Under the pieces are notes generated by a model. That model worked only from the letters and a program-made list of their open reading frames with translations. It was not told the DNA's origin and ran no database searches. DNA of 64,000 nt from Pseudolysinimonas yzui (GTDB lineage Bacteria; Actinomycetota; Actinomycetes; Actinomycetales; Microbacteriaceae): contig NZ_BNAI01000004.1 in the NCBI RefSeq assembly GCF_014653215.1, positions 62,001 through 126,000 on the forward strand, read 5' to 3'. The translations under genes and the position numbers were made by a program. Positions 24,446 through 34,444 of the stretch are shown here, in pieces; within the stretch, counting starts at the first letter, position 1; each line of letters starts with the position of its first letter.

Positions 24446-26256
24446 TTCTCCACCTCCCGGGTGTTGTCGGGTTCGAGCGACGAGATCACGTAGCGGTAGT
24501 GGTCGTTGGTCGCCAGAAGCTGCGAATGGGTGCCGACCGCCGTGACCTTGCCGTCTTGCAGCAGGGCGACCCGGTCGGCGAGCTGCACGGTCGAGGGGCG
24601 GTGGGCGACGATGAGCGCGGTCGTCGTGGCGAGCACGCGACGCAGAGCCGCCTCGACCCGCGCCTCGGTGTCGACGTCGAGCGCCGACAGCGGGTCGTCG
24701 AGCACGAGCACCGACGGGGCGGCGGCGACCGCACGCGCGAGCGCGAGCCGCTGACGCTGTCCACCCGAGAGCGAGAGCCCCTCCTCGCCGACCGTCGTGT
24801 TCTCACCGTCGGGCAGCTCGGCCACGAACTCCGCCTGCGCGATCTCGAGGGCTTCGGCGAGCACGGCATCCGCTTCCTGGCTGCCGGGGGTCAGCTCGGG
24901 CCGTCCGAGCAGCACGTTGTCGCGCACCGACGCCGAGAACAGCGTCGCGTCCTCGAACGCCATCGCGACGCGGCGGCGCAGCTCTTCGCGGGTGAGATCC
25001 CGGATGTCGACGCCGTCGAGTTTGATCGCCCCGCCCGTCACGTCGTAGAGCCGGGTGGTGAGCGCGGTGAGGGTGGTCTTCCCCGAGCCGGTGAGTCCGA
25101 CGAGCGCCATCGTCTCGCCGGGCTCCAGTTCGAGGTCGACCCCGTCGACGAGGTCGGGAACGTCGGGGCCGGCATCCTGATAGCGGAAGTGCACCCCTTC
25201 GAAGGTGAGGCGTCCGCGGGGCTCGGTGACGGTGGCCGGGTCGGTCGGGTCGGTGATCGGGTTGGGCGAGTCGAGCACCTCGAAGAGCCGGTCGACCGCG
25301 GTGCGGGTGTCGAAGGTCATCGACAACAGGAACCCGATCGACTCGATCGGGAAACGCAGCACCGTCGCGGTGGCGAAGAACGCGACGAGGGCGCCGCCCG
25401 TCATCTGGTCGTTCGCCACCAGCCAGACGCCGCCCCCGAGGCACAGCGCGAACGCGACGTCGGGCACGAGCAGCAGCCAGAGCCAGATGTTCGCGATCGC
25501 CCGCGCCTTGTCGAGCTCGGTGCCGCGCAGCTGGTCGGCCTGCCGGGTGAACTTCTCGAGCGAGTGCTTGCCGCGCCCGAACGCCTTGAGCACGCGGATG
25601 CCGTGCACGCTCTCTTCGACGGCGGTCGCGAGGTCGCCCTGCTGGTCTTGCGAGCGCCGCGCGACGACCGAGTACTTCTGCTCGAACACGTAGCCGTAGA
25701 TCCACAGCGGGATGGAGCAGACGAGGAAGACGAGCGCGAGGATCCAGTTCCAGAAGAACAGCACGACGGCGCCGACGACGATCGTGACGAGGTTGACGAT
25801 GAGCAGCACGACGCCGAACGACAGCCACCGCCGGATCAGCCCGAGGTCGCTCATCGCCCGCGACAGCAGCTGCCCGCTCTGCCACCGGTCGTGGAACGCC
25901 ACCGGCAGGTCCTGAAGTTTCGTGTACAGCGTCGTGCGCAGGTGCGCCTCGACGTGCGTGCCCGGGGTGAGCACGAAGAACCGCCGCGCCATGATGAACG
26001 CCGCCTCGAGGACGCCGAGCACGAGCACGATGATCGCCGCCGGCCAGACCTGCGCCGAGTCGCCGCTGGCGAGCGGGCCGTCGACGAGAGCCTGCAGCAC
26101 GAGCGGGATGCCGAGCGCGACGAGTCCGGCGAGCAGCGCGGCGACCATCCCGAGGATGATGCGCGGCAGGGCGGGGCGCACGAAGGGAAGCAGGCGCAAC
26201 AAGGTGCGCGTGGTCCCGGCGCGCGTGGGCGTGGGAACGGAAGAGGTATCTGGCAT
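24442..26256 (-). CDS. ABC exporter half-transporter (first subunit)
   Basis: 604 residues with six membrane helices ([21 protein letters not shown] and onward) and an ATPase domain: Walker [10 protein letters not shown], canonical signature [11 protein letters not shown], Walker [13 protein letters not shown]. Here the Walker B is followed by Asp-Pro-Leu, so the Glu expected of a full catalytic site is replaced, giving a degenerate site in the heterodimer. ATG at 26256 has no clear Shine-Dalgarno; a -10-like TAGTCT lies at 26297-26302. Confidence 0.92.
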   Translation of the reverse strand: MPDTSSVPTPTRAGTTRTLLRLLPFVRPALPRIILGMVAALLAGLVALGIPLVLQALVDGPLASGDSAQVWPAAIIVLVLGVLEAAFIMARRFFVLTPGTHVEAHLRTTLYTKLQDLPVAFHDRWQSGQLLSRAMSDLGLIRRWLSFGVVLLIVNLVTIVVGAVVLFFWNWILALVFLVCSIPLWIYGYVFEQKYSVVARRSQDQQGDLATAVEESVHGIRVLKAFGRGKHSLEKFTRQADQLRGTELDKARAIANIWLWLLLVPDVAFALCLGGGVWLVANDQMTGGALVAFFATATVLRFPIESIGFLLSMTFDTRTAVDRLFEVLDSPNPITDPTDPATVTEPRGRLTFEGVHFRYQDAGPDVPDLVDGVDLELEPGETMALVGLTGSGKTTLTALTTRLYDVTGGAIKLDGVDIRDLTREELRRRVAMAFEDATLFSASVRDNVLLGRPELTPGSQEADAVLAEALEIAQAEFVAELPDGENTTVGEEGLSLSGGQRQRLALARAVAAAPSVLVLDDPLSALDVDTEARVEAALRRVLATTTALIVAHRPSTVQLADRVALLQDGKVTAVGTHSQLLATNDHYRYVISSLEPDNTREVEK

Positions 26257-26347
26257 CAGAAGGAGAGGTGCCGCCCTGGTGGCAGGGCAGCCTTCCAGAC
26301 TAGGCCGCCAGGCCGGCGACCGCCACCGGATGAGCGAAGAAAGCTGC

Positions 26348-27934
26348 TCAGTGGAAGAAGTGCCGCTCGCCCGTGAAGTACATCGTGATACCGGCCCGCT
26401 CGGCCGCGGCGATCGTCTCGGCATCCCGCACCGACCCGCCGGGTTGCACGATCGCCTTCACCCCGGCGTCGATCAGGATCTGCGGGCCGTCTTCGAACGG
26501 GAAGAAGGCATCGGATGCCGCCACGCTTCCGCGCGCGCGGTCGCCGGCCCGCTCGACCGCGAGCTTGCACGAGTCGACCCGGTTGACCTGGCCCATGCCG
26601 ACGCCCACGGAGGCTCCGCCCGAGGCGAGCAGGATCGCGTTCGACTTCACCGCGCGGCAGGCGCGCCAGGCGAACTCGAGGTCGGCGAGCGTGGCCTCGT
26701 CGGCGGCGGGTCCGGCAGCGAGCTTCCACTGCAGCGCCGGGGTGAACTGCCGGTCGATCGTCTGCACGAGAAGGCCGCCCGAGATGCGCCGGAACTCGGT
26801 GCGCCCGTCGGCGAACCCGGACGGCAGCTCGAGCAGCCGGAGGTTGGTCTTGCCCGCGAGCACCTCGAGGGCGCCGGGCTCGAATCCCGGGGCGATGATC
26901 ACCTCGGTGAAGATCGGCGCGATCGACTCGGCGGCCTCGCGCGTGATCGGCCGGTTCGCCGCGATGACCCCGCCGAACGCCGACACCGGATCGCAGGCGT
27001 GGGCGAGGGCGTGGGCCTCGGCGACGGTCGCCGCGGTGGCGATGCCGCACGGGTTGGCGTGCTTGATGATCGCGACCGTCGGGGTCTCGTGGTCGTACGC
27101 GGCGCGCACCGCGGCATCCCCGTCGACGTAGTTGTTGTACGACATCTCCTTGCCCTGCAGCTGGCGGGCCTGGGCGATGCCGACGCCGTTCGGGCTGGTG
27201 TACAGCGCGGCCCGCTGGTGGGAGTTCTCGCCGTAGCGCAACACGTCGGCACGCTCCCACGAGGCACCCATCCAGCCGGGGAACCCGCTGCCTTCGTCGT
27301 CGGGCGCGAGCACGCTGCCGATCCAGGAGGCGACGCCGATGTCGTAGGTCGCCGTGTGCCGGAACGCCTCGCGGGCCAGTTCGCGGCGCTGCAGCAGGCT
27401 CGTCCCGCCCGCGGCGAGCGCGTCGACGATATCGCCGTAGCGCGCCGGGTCGGTGACGACGGCGACGTTGGCGTGGTTCTTCGCGCTCGCCCGCACCATC
27501 GCGGGGCCGCCGATGTCGATCTGCTCGACCACCGCATCCGGTTCGGCTCCCGACGCGACGGTCGCCGCGAACGGGTACAGGTTGATGACGGCCAGCTCGA
27601 ACGGCTCGATCTCGAAGGTCGCCAGCTCGGTCTCGTGCGACTCGAGACGCAGGTCGGCGAGCAGGCCCGAGTGCACCTTCGGGTGCAGGGTGCGCACCCG
27701 CCCGTCGAGGTGCTCGGGGAACCCGGTGAGGTCGCCGATCTGGGTGACGGGGATGCCGGCCGCCGCGATCGCCGCCGACGTTCCGCCGGTCGAGACGATC
27801 TCGACGCCCGCGTCGGCGAGCGCCTGAGCTAGCTCGATCAGCCCCGTCTTGTCGCTCACGGCGACGATCGCGCGCTTGATCGGCACGAGGTCGCGTTCGC
27901 GGTACAGGGACGGGTCGATGGATGCGCCGCTCAT
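26348..27934 (-). CDS. purH: Bifunctional AICAR transformylase / IMP cyclohydrolase PurH
   Basis: Last two steps of IMP synthesis: formylation of AICAR (ZMP) by 10-formyl-THF and ring closure. 528 residues with an N-terminal MGS-like cyclohydrolase domain (to about 160; [30 protein letters not shown]) and a C-terminal transformylase with KHANPCG and the AFGG region. Its substrate is the source of ZTP, the ligand of the riboswitch at 2932. Overlaps purN by 4 nt. Confidence 0.97.
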   Translation of the reverse strand: MSGASIDPSLYRERDLVPIKRAIVAVSDKTGLIELAQALADAGVEIVSTGGTSAAIAAAGIPVTQIGDLTGFPEHLDGRVRTLHPKVHSGLLADLRLESHETELATFEIEPFELAVINLYPFAATVASGAEPDAVVEQIDIGGPAMVRASAKNHANVAVVTDPARYGDIVDALAAGGTSLLQRRELAREAFRHTATYDIGVASWIGSVLAPDDEGSGFPGWMGASWERADVLRYGENSHQRAALYTSPNGVGIAQARQLQGKEMSYNNYVDGDAAVRAAYDHETPTVAIIKHANPCGIATAATVAEAHALAHACDPVSAFGGVIAANRPITREAAESIAPIFTEVIIAPGFEPGALEVLAGKTNLRLLELPSGFADGRTEFRRISGGLLVQTIDRQFTPALQWKLAAGPAADEATLADLEFAWRACRAVKSNAILLASGGASVGVGMGQVNRVDSCKLAVERAGDRARGSVAASDAFFPFEDGPQILIDAGVKAIVQPGGSVRDAETIAAAERAGITMYFTGERHFFH

Positions 27935-28515
27935 AGGTCCTTCAGATCGATGTGGGAGTTGGCGATGTCGAGCACGACCTGCACGAGCAGTTCGCGTTCG
28001 ACGAGCTTGATGCGGTCGTGCAGCCGCGACTCGGTGTCACCGGGCAGCACGGGCACGCGACGCTGGGCGACGATCGGGCCGCTGTCGATGCCGTCATCGA
28101 CGACGATGACGCTCGCCCCGGTCTCGGAGACCCCGGCGGCGAGGGCATCCCGCACGCCGTGGGCGCCGGGGAACTCGGGCAGGTACGCCGGATGGGTGTT
28201 GAGCAGGTTCGGGGCGAGGGCCGACACCACCGCGGGCGGCAGCAGCCGCATGAACCCGGAGAGGATGACGAGGTCGGCATCCCACTGCCGCACTTGCGCG
28301 AGCAGCTCGGCGCCCCACTGCTCCCGGGTCGGGAACGCGCCGAACGGCACCACGAATGTGGGGATGCCGTACTCCTCGCCGTGCGCGAGGCCGTCGGCGT
28401 CGCGGTCGGCACCGATCGCGACGACCCGGGCGGGGAACTCGGCGTCTTCGCTCGCTTCGAGGAGGGCACGGAGGTTGCTCCCGCCCCCGGAGATGAGGAC
28501 GACGAGCCGGAGCAC
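27931..28515 (-). CDS. purN: Phosphoribosylglycinamide formyltransferase PurN
   Basis: Adds a formyl group from 10-formyl-THF to GAR in purine synthesis. 194 residues with the phosphate loop GGGSNL (10-15) and the active-site [15 protein letters not shown], which holds the catalytic Asn/His; the later Asp lies in [12 protein letters not shown] start at 28515 behind its own TAGGCT -10 located at the very 3' end of the DUF6350 gene, so it may be transcribed both alone and with its neighbours. Confidence 0.96.
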   Translation of the reverse strand: MLRLVVLISGGGSNLRALLEASEDAEFPARVVAIGADRDADGLAHGEEYGIPTFVVPFGAFPTREQWGAELLAQVRQWDADLVILSGFMRLLPPAVVSALAPNLLNTHPAYLPEFPGAHGVRDALAAGVSETGASVIVVDDGIDSGPIVAQRRVPVLPGDTESRLHDRIKLVERELLVQVVLDIANSHIDLKDL

Positions 28516-28521
28516 CCGCCC

Positions 28522-28527
28522 AGCCTA
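28522..28527 (-). promoter_or_regulatory. Candidate -10 of purN (leaderless)
   Basis: TAGGCT on the minus strand ends 6 nt before the purN GTG and overlaps the DUF6350 stop codon (28525-28527). No Shine-Dalgarno is seen. Confidence 0.6.
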
Positions 28528-29742
28528 CCGGCGCGCGCTGGAGTCGCGGGCCGGCAGCCGGGCTGCCGCAGCCAGCCCGATCCCGATCGCGACGGCGAAC
28601 TCGGCCGCGGCGACCAGGCCGACCGCGATCGGGTCGGGTCCGACCTCGATGAGGCGCCCCGGACCGGCCGCGCCGCCCGACGCCGCGGCGAGAAGCCCGA
28701 GGACCAGCCCGCCCGCGATCCCGCCCCCCGCCGCGACCCCGAGCACGGTGAGCGGTGTGACGTGCTCGAGCGCGCGCAGCAGAGCGGGACGCACCGCGAC
28801 CCCGGCGAGGAAGCCGGCGACGACGGGCACGATCACGCCGAGGAATCCGAACGGCGAATCCCCGGTCGGCAGGGCGCCGAAGACGGGAAGCGCGGGGATC
28901 GGCCCCAGCGCGGTGCCCACCGGTGAGACATGCGACCCCGCACCGATCGCGAAGCCCGGCCCGACCAGCCAGGCGACCGCCCACAGCACGAGATTGGGCA
29001 GCACCGCCAGCTGCCCGGCGGTGAGGGCGATGCCGCCCACCACCTCGGTGTGCAGGGCCTCGTAGAGCTCGATCATGTCGGAGAACCGCACCACGAAGAG
29101 CAGGGCGACGACGACCGCCGCGACGGCGACGGTCAACGCGACGGCTCCCGCCCCTGCCCGGAAGGCTGCCCCGGCCGCGGCGCGAAGCTCGGGCGAGCGG
29201 TCGTCGAGCCACTCCCCCAGCGGATCGCGCCCTCCGGCGCGGCGCGCCCGCAGCACCCCGAGGGCGACGCCCACCCCGAAGACCACGGCCGGCAGGATGA
29301 GCCCCTGCACGAGCGACGGCCGGGCGGAGGCGTGCAGCGCGGTCGCGGTCACCCCGAGGGATGCCGCCGCGAACACGACGACCGCGGTGAGGCCCCCCAG
29401 CATCCGATGCCCTGTCTCGGCGACGCGACCGCCGGCGCGCACGCCCAGCAGCACGGTGAGCAGCGCGAAGCCGAGCAGCGCGATCGTGACCTTAACGGGG
29501 TCGCCCGCGGCGGGCAGCCCGAGTGCGGTCGCGAGCAACGGATCGAGCGTGAAGATGACGTCGACCCCGTGGCCGAGCAGCCAGATGTCGACCGCGGCCC
29601 GCCAGAAGACCAGCCATTCCGGGGCGAAGCCGAAGTGCGCCGCCCAGACGATCGTGAGCGGCACGAGCGGGATCGCGACGCCGATCGCGAGCACGAGCAG
29701 CGACTCGAGCCCCGCGAAGAGGATCGTCAGCCGCCGGGTCAC
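28525..29742 (-). CDS. DUF6350 multi-pass membrane protein (PerM-like)
   Basis: 405 residues with about 9-10 hydrophobic helices, Ala/Gly/Val-rich. This actinobacterial family is regularly found upstream of purN-purH; annotations link it to the mycobacterial cell-division protein PerM, but the enzymatic or transport role is not known. GTG start at 29742 behind TAGGGT at 6 nt spacing. Conservation of its place next to purine genes is recognisable; the reason is not. Confidence 0.8.
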   Translation of the reverse strand: MTRRLTILFAGLESLLVLAIGVAIPLVPLTIVWAAHFGFAPEWLVFWRAAVDIWLLGHGVDVIFTLDPLLATALGLPAAGDPVKVTIALLGFALLTVLLGVRAGGRVAETGHRMLGGLTAVVVFAAASLGVTATALHASARPSLVQGLILPAVVFGVGVALGVLRARRAGGRDPLGEWLDDRSPELRAAAGAAFRAGAGAVALTVAVAAVVVALLFVVRFSDMIELYEALHTEVVGGIALTAGQLAVLPNLVLWAVAWLVGPGFAIGAGSHVSPVGTALGPIPALPVFGALPTGDSPFGFLGVIVPVVAGFLAGVAVRPALLRALEHVTPLTVLGVAAGGGIAGGLVLGLLAAASGGAAGPGRLIEVGPDPIAVGLVAAAEFAVAIGIGLAAAARLPARDSSARR

Positions 29743-29748
29743 GGCCCG

Positions 29749-29754
29749 ACCCTA
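29749..29754 (-). promoter_or_regulatory. Candidate -10 of the DUF6350-purN-purH operon (leaderless)
   Basis: TAGGGT on the minus strand, 6 nt before the GTG at 29742, in the 23-nt gap after the peptidase-like gene. Confidence 0.55.
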
Positions 29755-29765
29755 TCCCGCAGGCG

Positions 29766-31319
29766 TCAGCACATCGGGTCGGCGCTCGGCACGTCTCCAC
29801 GCAGGAAGTAGGCATCCACCGCGTCGTCGACGCACGAGACGCCCTGCGCGTAGATCGTGTGCCCCTCGCCGTCGTAGGTGATGAGCACACCGCTCGAGAG
29901 CTGCTGCGCGAGCGACACCGCCTGTGCGTACGGCGTCGCCGGGTCGTTCGTGGTGCCGACGACGAGGATCGGCGGAGCGCCCTCGGCGTCGTACTGCGCC
30001 GGCATCTCGGCGACCGGGAAGGGCCAGTTCGAACAGGTCACGTCGAGCGCGACGTAGTCGTCGAGCGCCGTCGCGAAACCGAGATAGGGCGCGCGCTGGT
30101 CGATGACGGCGAGGCCCTCGAGCGGGGTCACGCCGTCGGTGCCGAGGGTTCCCTCGTTGCAGGTCACCGCGGTGTAGATCTCGTAACCGTTGCCGTCGTA
30201 GATGCCGGAGGCGACCCGGCTGTTGTACTCGTCGGCGCTGTCGAAGGTCGACTGCGCGTCCCCGGCGTCGAGGTCGGCGAGCATCTGCACGAGACCCGAC
30301 CACAGGAACTCGGCATACAGGTTGTTGATGAGACCGGTGCCGATCGTCGCGACATCGAGCACGCGACCGTCGTTCGAGGTGAGCCCGTCGTCGCCGACGT
30401 CGAGGATCAGGTTCTCGGTCTGCTGCATCGCCGACTCGACGCTGCCGCTGAACGGGCAGTCACTGGAGTCGAAGCAGTACTCCAGGAACGAGCGGTAGGC
30501 GCTCTCGAATCCGGCCATCTGGGTGGCGAGGGCGTCGAGGTCGCCGACGAGCGGGTCGACGGCGCCGTCGAGCACCATCCGGCCGACCTTCTCCGGGAAC
30601 AGCTCGGCGTACACGGCCCCGAGGTAGGTGCCGTAGGAGTAGCCGAGGAAGGTGAGCTTCTCGTCGCCGAGCACGGCGCGGATGACATCCATGTCGCGCG
30701 CGACGCTCGCGGCGTCGAGGTTGCCGAGCAGGTCGCCGGTGTTCTCCACGCACGCGTCGATCCAGTCGGTCTCGCGCACCGTGAGTTCGTCGATCCAGGC
30801 CTGCGTGCCGTAGTCGGCGTCGAAGGTGCCGTACAACAGCTCGTCCTTCTCTGCGCCGTCCGTGCAGACGATGGGCGACGACTGCCCGACCCCGCGCGGG
30901 TCGAACCCGATGATGTCGTAGCCTGCGAGCACATCCTCGGTGACGATGTACGCCGCCGAGTAGGCGACGAAGTCGTAGCCGGAACCGCCGGGCCCGCCGG
31001 GGTTCATCAGCATCGACCCCATCGGCTCCCCGGTCGCGTTGTGGCGGGCGATGGCGATCTCGATCGTCTCGCCGGCCGGGTCATCCCAGTCGAGCGGCAC
31101 GGTCACGGTCGTCTCATCGACGCGGTTGCCCAGGTCGTACCAGGTGAGCTCCTGCTGGTAGAACGCCTCGAGACCCGGCTCGACCTCTTCGTCGGTCGAG
31201 GTGTCGACGGTCTGGCTGCCCCCGCCGCCGCTGGGGAAGGTGAAGGGGAAACAGCCGGAGAGCAGCAGCGCGCTCGCGGTGAGCAGGGCGGCGAGCGGCA
31301 GGATGCGACGCGTGGACAT
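29766..31319 (-). CDS. Secreted alpha/beta-hydrolase lipoprotein, TAP/SlpD-type peptidase
   Basis: 517 residues. Signal peptide with lipobox LLLSGC (Cys about 23), then an alpha/beta hydrolase: oxyanion region MLMNPGGPGGSG, GFDPRGVG, nucleophile Ser in GYSYGTYLG, and a C-terminal TAP-like domain with DPATPYAQA and GEGHTIYAQG, which give the Asp and His. Relatives are tripeptidyl aminopeptidases and esterases outside the membrane. ATG at 31319. It follows dhaM after 26 nt containing a weak 6-bp stem, so it may be a separate unit. Confidence 0.88.
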   Translation of the reverse strand: MSTRRILPLAALLTASALLLSGCFPFTFPSGGGGSQTVDTSTDEEVEPGLEAFYQQELTWYDLGNRVDETTVTVPLDWDDPAGETIEIAIARHNATGEPMGSMLMNPGGPGGSGYDFVAYSAAYIVTEDVLAGYDIIGFDPRGVGQSSPIVCTDGAEKDELLYGTFDADYGTQAWIDELTVRETDWIDACVENTGDLLGNLDAASVARDMDVIRAVLGDEKLTFLGYSYGTYLGAVYAELFPEKVGRMVLDGAVDPLVGDLDALATQMAGFESAYRSFLEYCFDSSDCPFSGSVESAMQQTENLILDVGDDGLTSNDGRVLDVATIGTGLINNLYAEFLWSGLVQMLADLDAGDAQSTFDSADEYNSRVASGIYDGNGYEIYTAVTCNEGTLGTDGVTPLEGLAVIDQRAPYLGFATALDDYVALDVTCSNWPFPVAEMPAQYDAEGAPPILVVGTTNDPATPYAQAVSLAQQLSSGVLITYDGEGHTIYAQGVSCVDDAVDAYFLRGDVPSADPMC

Positions 31320-31345
31320 GTGAGACCCCCTCGGGACGACTGGGG

Positions 31346-33769
31346 TCAGCCTAGCGAGATGGCCCCGAGTGCGGATGCCGTCGCGGCGCGTGCGTCGGCG
31401 GCGGTCGAAGCGGCGAGCGCCGCTGCCGCGATCCGCACGCAGTCGGCGCGGCTGACCGAGGCGAGCACCTCGCCGACGGCGGAGAGCGCGCGCGGAGTCA
31501 TCGACAGCGAGCCGACACCGAGCCCGACGAAAACGACCGCGAGCAGCGGGTCGGCGGCGGCCTCGCCGCACACCCCGACGGGCGTTCCGGTGCGCTGGCT
31601 CGCCGCACCGACGTCGGCGATCAACTGGAGCACCGCGGGCTGCCAGGGATCGTTGAGATCGGCGAGTTCGCCGATCATCCGGTCGGCCGCCATCGTGTAC
31701 TGGGTGAGGTCGTTGGTGCCGATGCTCACGAAGTCGACGGCTGCCAGAAGGTCGTCGGCGCGGATCGCGGCAGCCGGGGTCTCGATCATGATCCCGGCCG
31801 ACTCCAGGCCGACGGCCCGGCAGCGGGCGACGACCTCCCGGGCTTCCTCGAGGGTGGCGACCATCGGCGCCATCACCTGCACCTGGGCCGTCTCGGCGGC
31901 GGCGGCTTCTGCGATCGCCGCGAGCTGCTCGTCGAGCACCTCGGGGCGGCGACGCGCCGTGCGCAGCCCCCGCACCCCGAGGGCGGGGTTCTCTTCGGCG
32001 TCCGCCGTCAGGAACGGCAGGGGCTTGTCGGCCCCCGCGTCGAGGGTGCGCACGACGACCTTGCGCTCCGGGAAGGCGGCGAACACGGCACGGTAGGCCT
32101 CGACCTGCTCGGCGCGTCCCGGCGCGTCGGTGCGATCGAGGAAGAGGAACTCGCTGCGGAACAGCCCAACACCCTCGGCGCCGGCTTCGGCGGCGGCGGT
32201 CGCCCCCCGTGCGTCGCCGATGTTGGCGAGCAGGGCGACGGGATGCCCGTCCCGGGTGGCGCCCGGGGCGGCGAGCCGCGCCGGACGGGCGGCGGCGGCC
32301 TCGGCGGCGACCGCCGCGACCGTGGCCGCATCGGGATCGCGTCGCACCTCGCCGGTGGCGCCGTCGACGAGGACGACCGTGCCCTCGGGGATGCCCAGCG
32401 CTCCCGTCGCGGCGACGACGGCGGGGATGCCGAGCGATCGGGCGATGATCGCCGTGTGCGAGGTCGGTCCGCCCTCCTCCGTTACGAGCGCGACGACCGT
32501 CGCCGGGTCGAGCGTCGCCGTGTCGGCCGGGGCGAGGTCGCGCGCGACCAGCACGAACGGGTCCGCGCGCTCGGGCACGCCGCCGAGCACCTGGCCGGTC
32601 AGGACGGCGACGATGCGGTCGCGCACATCCCGCACGTCGGCGGTGCGCTCGGCGATGCGTCCCCCCAGGGCTTCGAGGGTCTGCGCCACCTCGGCAGCGG
32701 CATCCCAGACGGCGCGCGGTGCCGCGGTGCCGCGGTCGGCGATCGCCGCCACGGCCGGATCGAGCAGCGCAGGGTCGCGCGCCATGAGCGCGGTCGCCAT
32801 GAGGATGCTGCGCGCCTCGCCCCGCGCTGCGGCGGCGCGGGTCTCGAGCTCGCCGGCCACGCGGGTCGCTGCCGCGCGAAGCCGGGCGACTTCGGCGACT
32901 CGGGCGCCTTCCGCCAGGGCTCGCCCTCGGGCGGGTTCCTCGACGGTGGAGCCGAGGTGCACCACCGGCCCGACGGCTCGTCCCGGGCTCACCCCCACCG
33001 GGCGCGCGGGCGCCGCGGTGGGCGACGGCGCCGGCTCCGGCTGAGCGGCGTCCAGCTCGCCGAACCCGTCGGCCACGAGGGCCAGGATGCGATCGAGCTC
33101 TGATCGAGCGGCGGGGGCGGCCGAGATCTCGATCTGGTCGCCCCGGCGCGCGCCCAGGGCGAGAAGGGCGGTGGGGCTCGCGGCGTTCGCCACGGCGCCG
33201 GTGCGGGTCGCGCGGATCGTGACGTCTGCCGTGCGGACGGCGGTCGCGACGAGGGCCGCGGGGCGCACGTGGAGCCCCAGCGGGTTGGTCAGAACCGCGA
33301 CGGCGACGAGTCGTTCGGCACCGCTCACCGATGCTTCCGGCGCTGCGGCGGCCTGTTCGCCGAGCTGCCCGCTCTTGGACAACAGCGCCGACTCCGCCTC
33401 GGCGGCGACCTCGGCGAGGGCCGCGCCGCCCGACGCGCGCACGACCGCCGCGAGAAGCCCCTCGACGAACGGAGCCGACGACAGCCGCACCTCGACCGAC
33501 GAGGTCGTCAGCTCGAGGGCGAGCTCGGCGCTCAGCACCGCCGAGCCGAGGTCCATCAGCACCAACACGCCGTCGGTGTCGGCGAGCGCGTCGATCGCTG
33601 CGGCGACCCGGGTGGCGTCGGTGCCGACGATCGGCGAGCCGTCCTTCTCGACGCCCGCCCCCGCGGCGACGAGTACCCGCGGCGCCGCGGTCGGCACCAT
33701 CTGCAAGGCGAGGCTGACGGCCGCCTCGGCCAGCTGCAGGCTGTGCGAGACGGCGACGATGCCGATCAC
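31346..33769 (-). CDS. dhaM: DhaM fused to HPr and full-length PTS Enzyme I
   Basis: 807-residue phosphoryl donor for the dihydroxyacetone kinase. Residues 1-130: EIIA-Dha domain, His9 in VAVSHS. Residues 150-238: HPr, His167 in NPLGLHVRPAA. From 255: Enzyme I with His438 in GGPTSHTAIIAR, PEP-site motifs RTLDAGADKPLPF (574-586), GTNDLTQY (684-691) and Cys734 in GVCGEAA. E. coli DhaM has only a truncated EI part; here the PEP-binding domain is complete, so the chain PEP to His438 to His167 to His9 could run in one polypeptide. GTG start one base after dhaL. Confidence 0.93.
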   Translation of the reverse strand: MIGIVAVSHSLQLAEAAVSLALQMVPTAAPRVLVAAGAGVEKDGSPIVGTDATRVAAAIDALADTDGVLVLMDLGSAVLSAELALELTTSSVEVRLSSAPFVEGLLAAVVRASGGAALAEVAAEAESALLSKSGQLGEQAAAAPEASVSGAERLVAVAVLTNPLGLHVRPAALVATAVRTADVTIRATRTGAVANAASPTALLALGARRGDQIEISAAPAARSELDRILALVADGFGELDAAQPEPAPSPTAAPARPVGVSPGRAVGPVVHLGSTVEEPARGRALAEGARVAEVARLRAAATRVAGELETRAAAARGEARSILMATALMARDPALLDPAVAAIADRGTAAPRAVWDAAAEVAQTLEALGGRIAERTADVRDVRDRIVAVLTGQVLGGVPERADPFVLVARDLAPADTATLDPATVVALVTEEGGPTSHTAIIARSLGIPAVVAATGALGIPEGTVVLVDGATGEVRRDPDAATVAAVAAEAAAARPARLAAPGATRDGHPVALLANIGDARGATAAAEAGAEGVGLFRSEFLFLDRTDAPGRAEQVEAYRAVFAAFPERKVVVRTLDAGADKPLPFLTADAEENPALGVRGLRTARRRPEVLDEQLAAIAEAAAAETAQVQVMAPMVATLEEAREVVARCRAVGLESAGIMIETPAAAIRADDLLAAVDFVSIGTNDLTQYTMAADRMIGELADLNDPWQPAVLQLIADVGAASQRTGTPVGVCGEAAADPLLAVVFVGLGVGSLSMTPRALSAVGEVLASVSRADCVRIAAAALAASTAADARAATASALGAISLG

Positions 33770-33770
33770 G

Positions 33771-34412
33771 TCACGAACTCCCGAGAACGTCGGCGAGCGT
33801 GCGCATGAGGAGCGCGCTCGAGGCCGAGCCCGGGTCGAGGTGACCCGCGCTCCGCTCGCCGAGATAGCTGGCACGGCCCTTGCGGGCGACGAGAGGTTCG
33901 GTCGCATCGCGACCGGCCTCGGCGGCATCCGCCGCGACACCGGCGGCCGCCGGGATGGGGGTCCCGCCGGCGAGGGCGGCGTCGAATGCATCGAGGGCCG
34001 GGGCGAGAGCATCGAACATCGTCTTGTCGCCCGCCTCGGCTTTGCCGCGCGCGACGATTCCGTCGAGCCCGGCCCGGAGGGCCGCCGCGAGCGCCGCGCC
34101 GTCGAACTCGGCGACGGCGCCCGCGGTCATGCCCATGCGAAGGAAGAAGGTTCCGTACAGCGGCCCGCTCGCTCCGCCGACCGAGGTGACCAGCGTCATC
34201 CCGACCGACTTGAACAGCTCGTCTGCGGTGGACGGCGTCGACGTCTCGAGCTTCTCCATGACGGCGGCCATGCCGCGCGCCATGTTCGCCCCGTGGTCGG
34301 CGTCGCCGATCGCGGAGTCGAGTTCGGTGAGGTACGCCCGCTGCTCCGTCACCGCAGTGCGGAACGCGTCGAGCCAGGTCACCAGAGAGTCGAGACCAAT
34401 CGTGCCGTTCAT
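33771..34412 (-). CDS. dhaL: Dihydroxyacetone kinase subunit DhaL
   Basis: ADP-binding subunit that passes the phosphate from DhaM to dihydroxyacetone held by DhaK. 213 residues; the Mg-ADP site IGDADHGANMARG carries the three Asp residues region typical of DhaL, with SVGGASGPLYGTFF and GDKTMFDAL further on. DhaM, DhaL and DhaK together make the PTS-type kinase, which keeps ADP bound as cofactor. ATG at 34412, 32 nt after dhaK. Confidence 0.95.
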   Translation of the reverse strand: MNGTIGLDSLVTWLDAFRTAVTEQRAYLTELDSAIGDADHGANMARGMAAVMEKLETSTPSTADELFKSVGMTLVTSVGGASGPLYGTFFLRMGMTAGAVAEFDGAALAAALRAGLDGIVARGKAEAGDKTMFDALAPALDAFDAALAGGTPIPAAAGVAADAAEAGRDATEPLVARKGRASYLGERSAGHLDPGSASSALLMRTLADVLGSS

Positions 34413-34444
34413 TGCTTCGTCCTTCGAGTGTTCCACGGTGCCGG

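Noticed and set aside
22403-24493. Long plus-strand reading frame of 696 codons opposite the ABC exporter gene
   Set aside because: Shadow of the minus-strand exporter gene; composition is Arg/Gly/His-rich with no domain, as expected from high-GC third-position bias.
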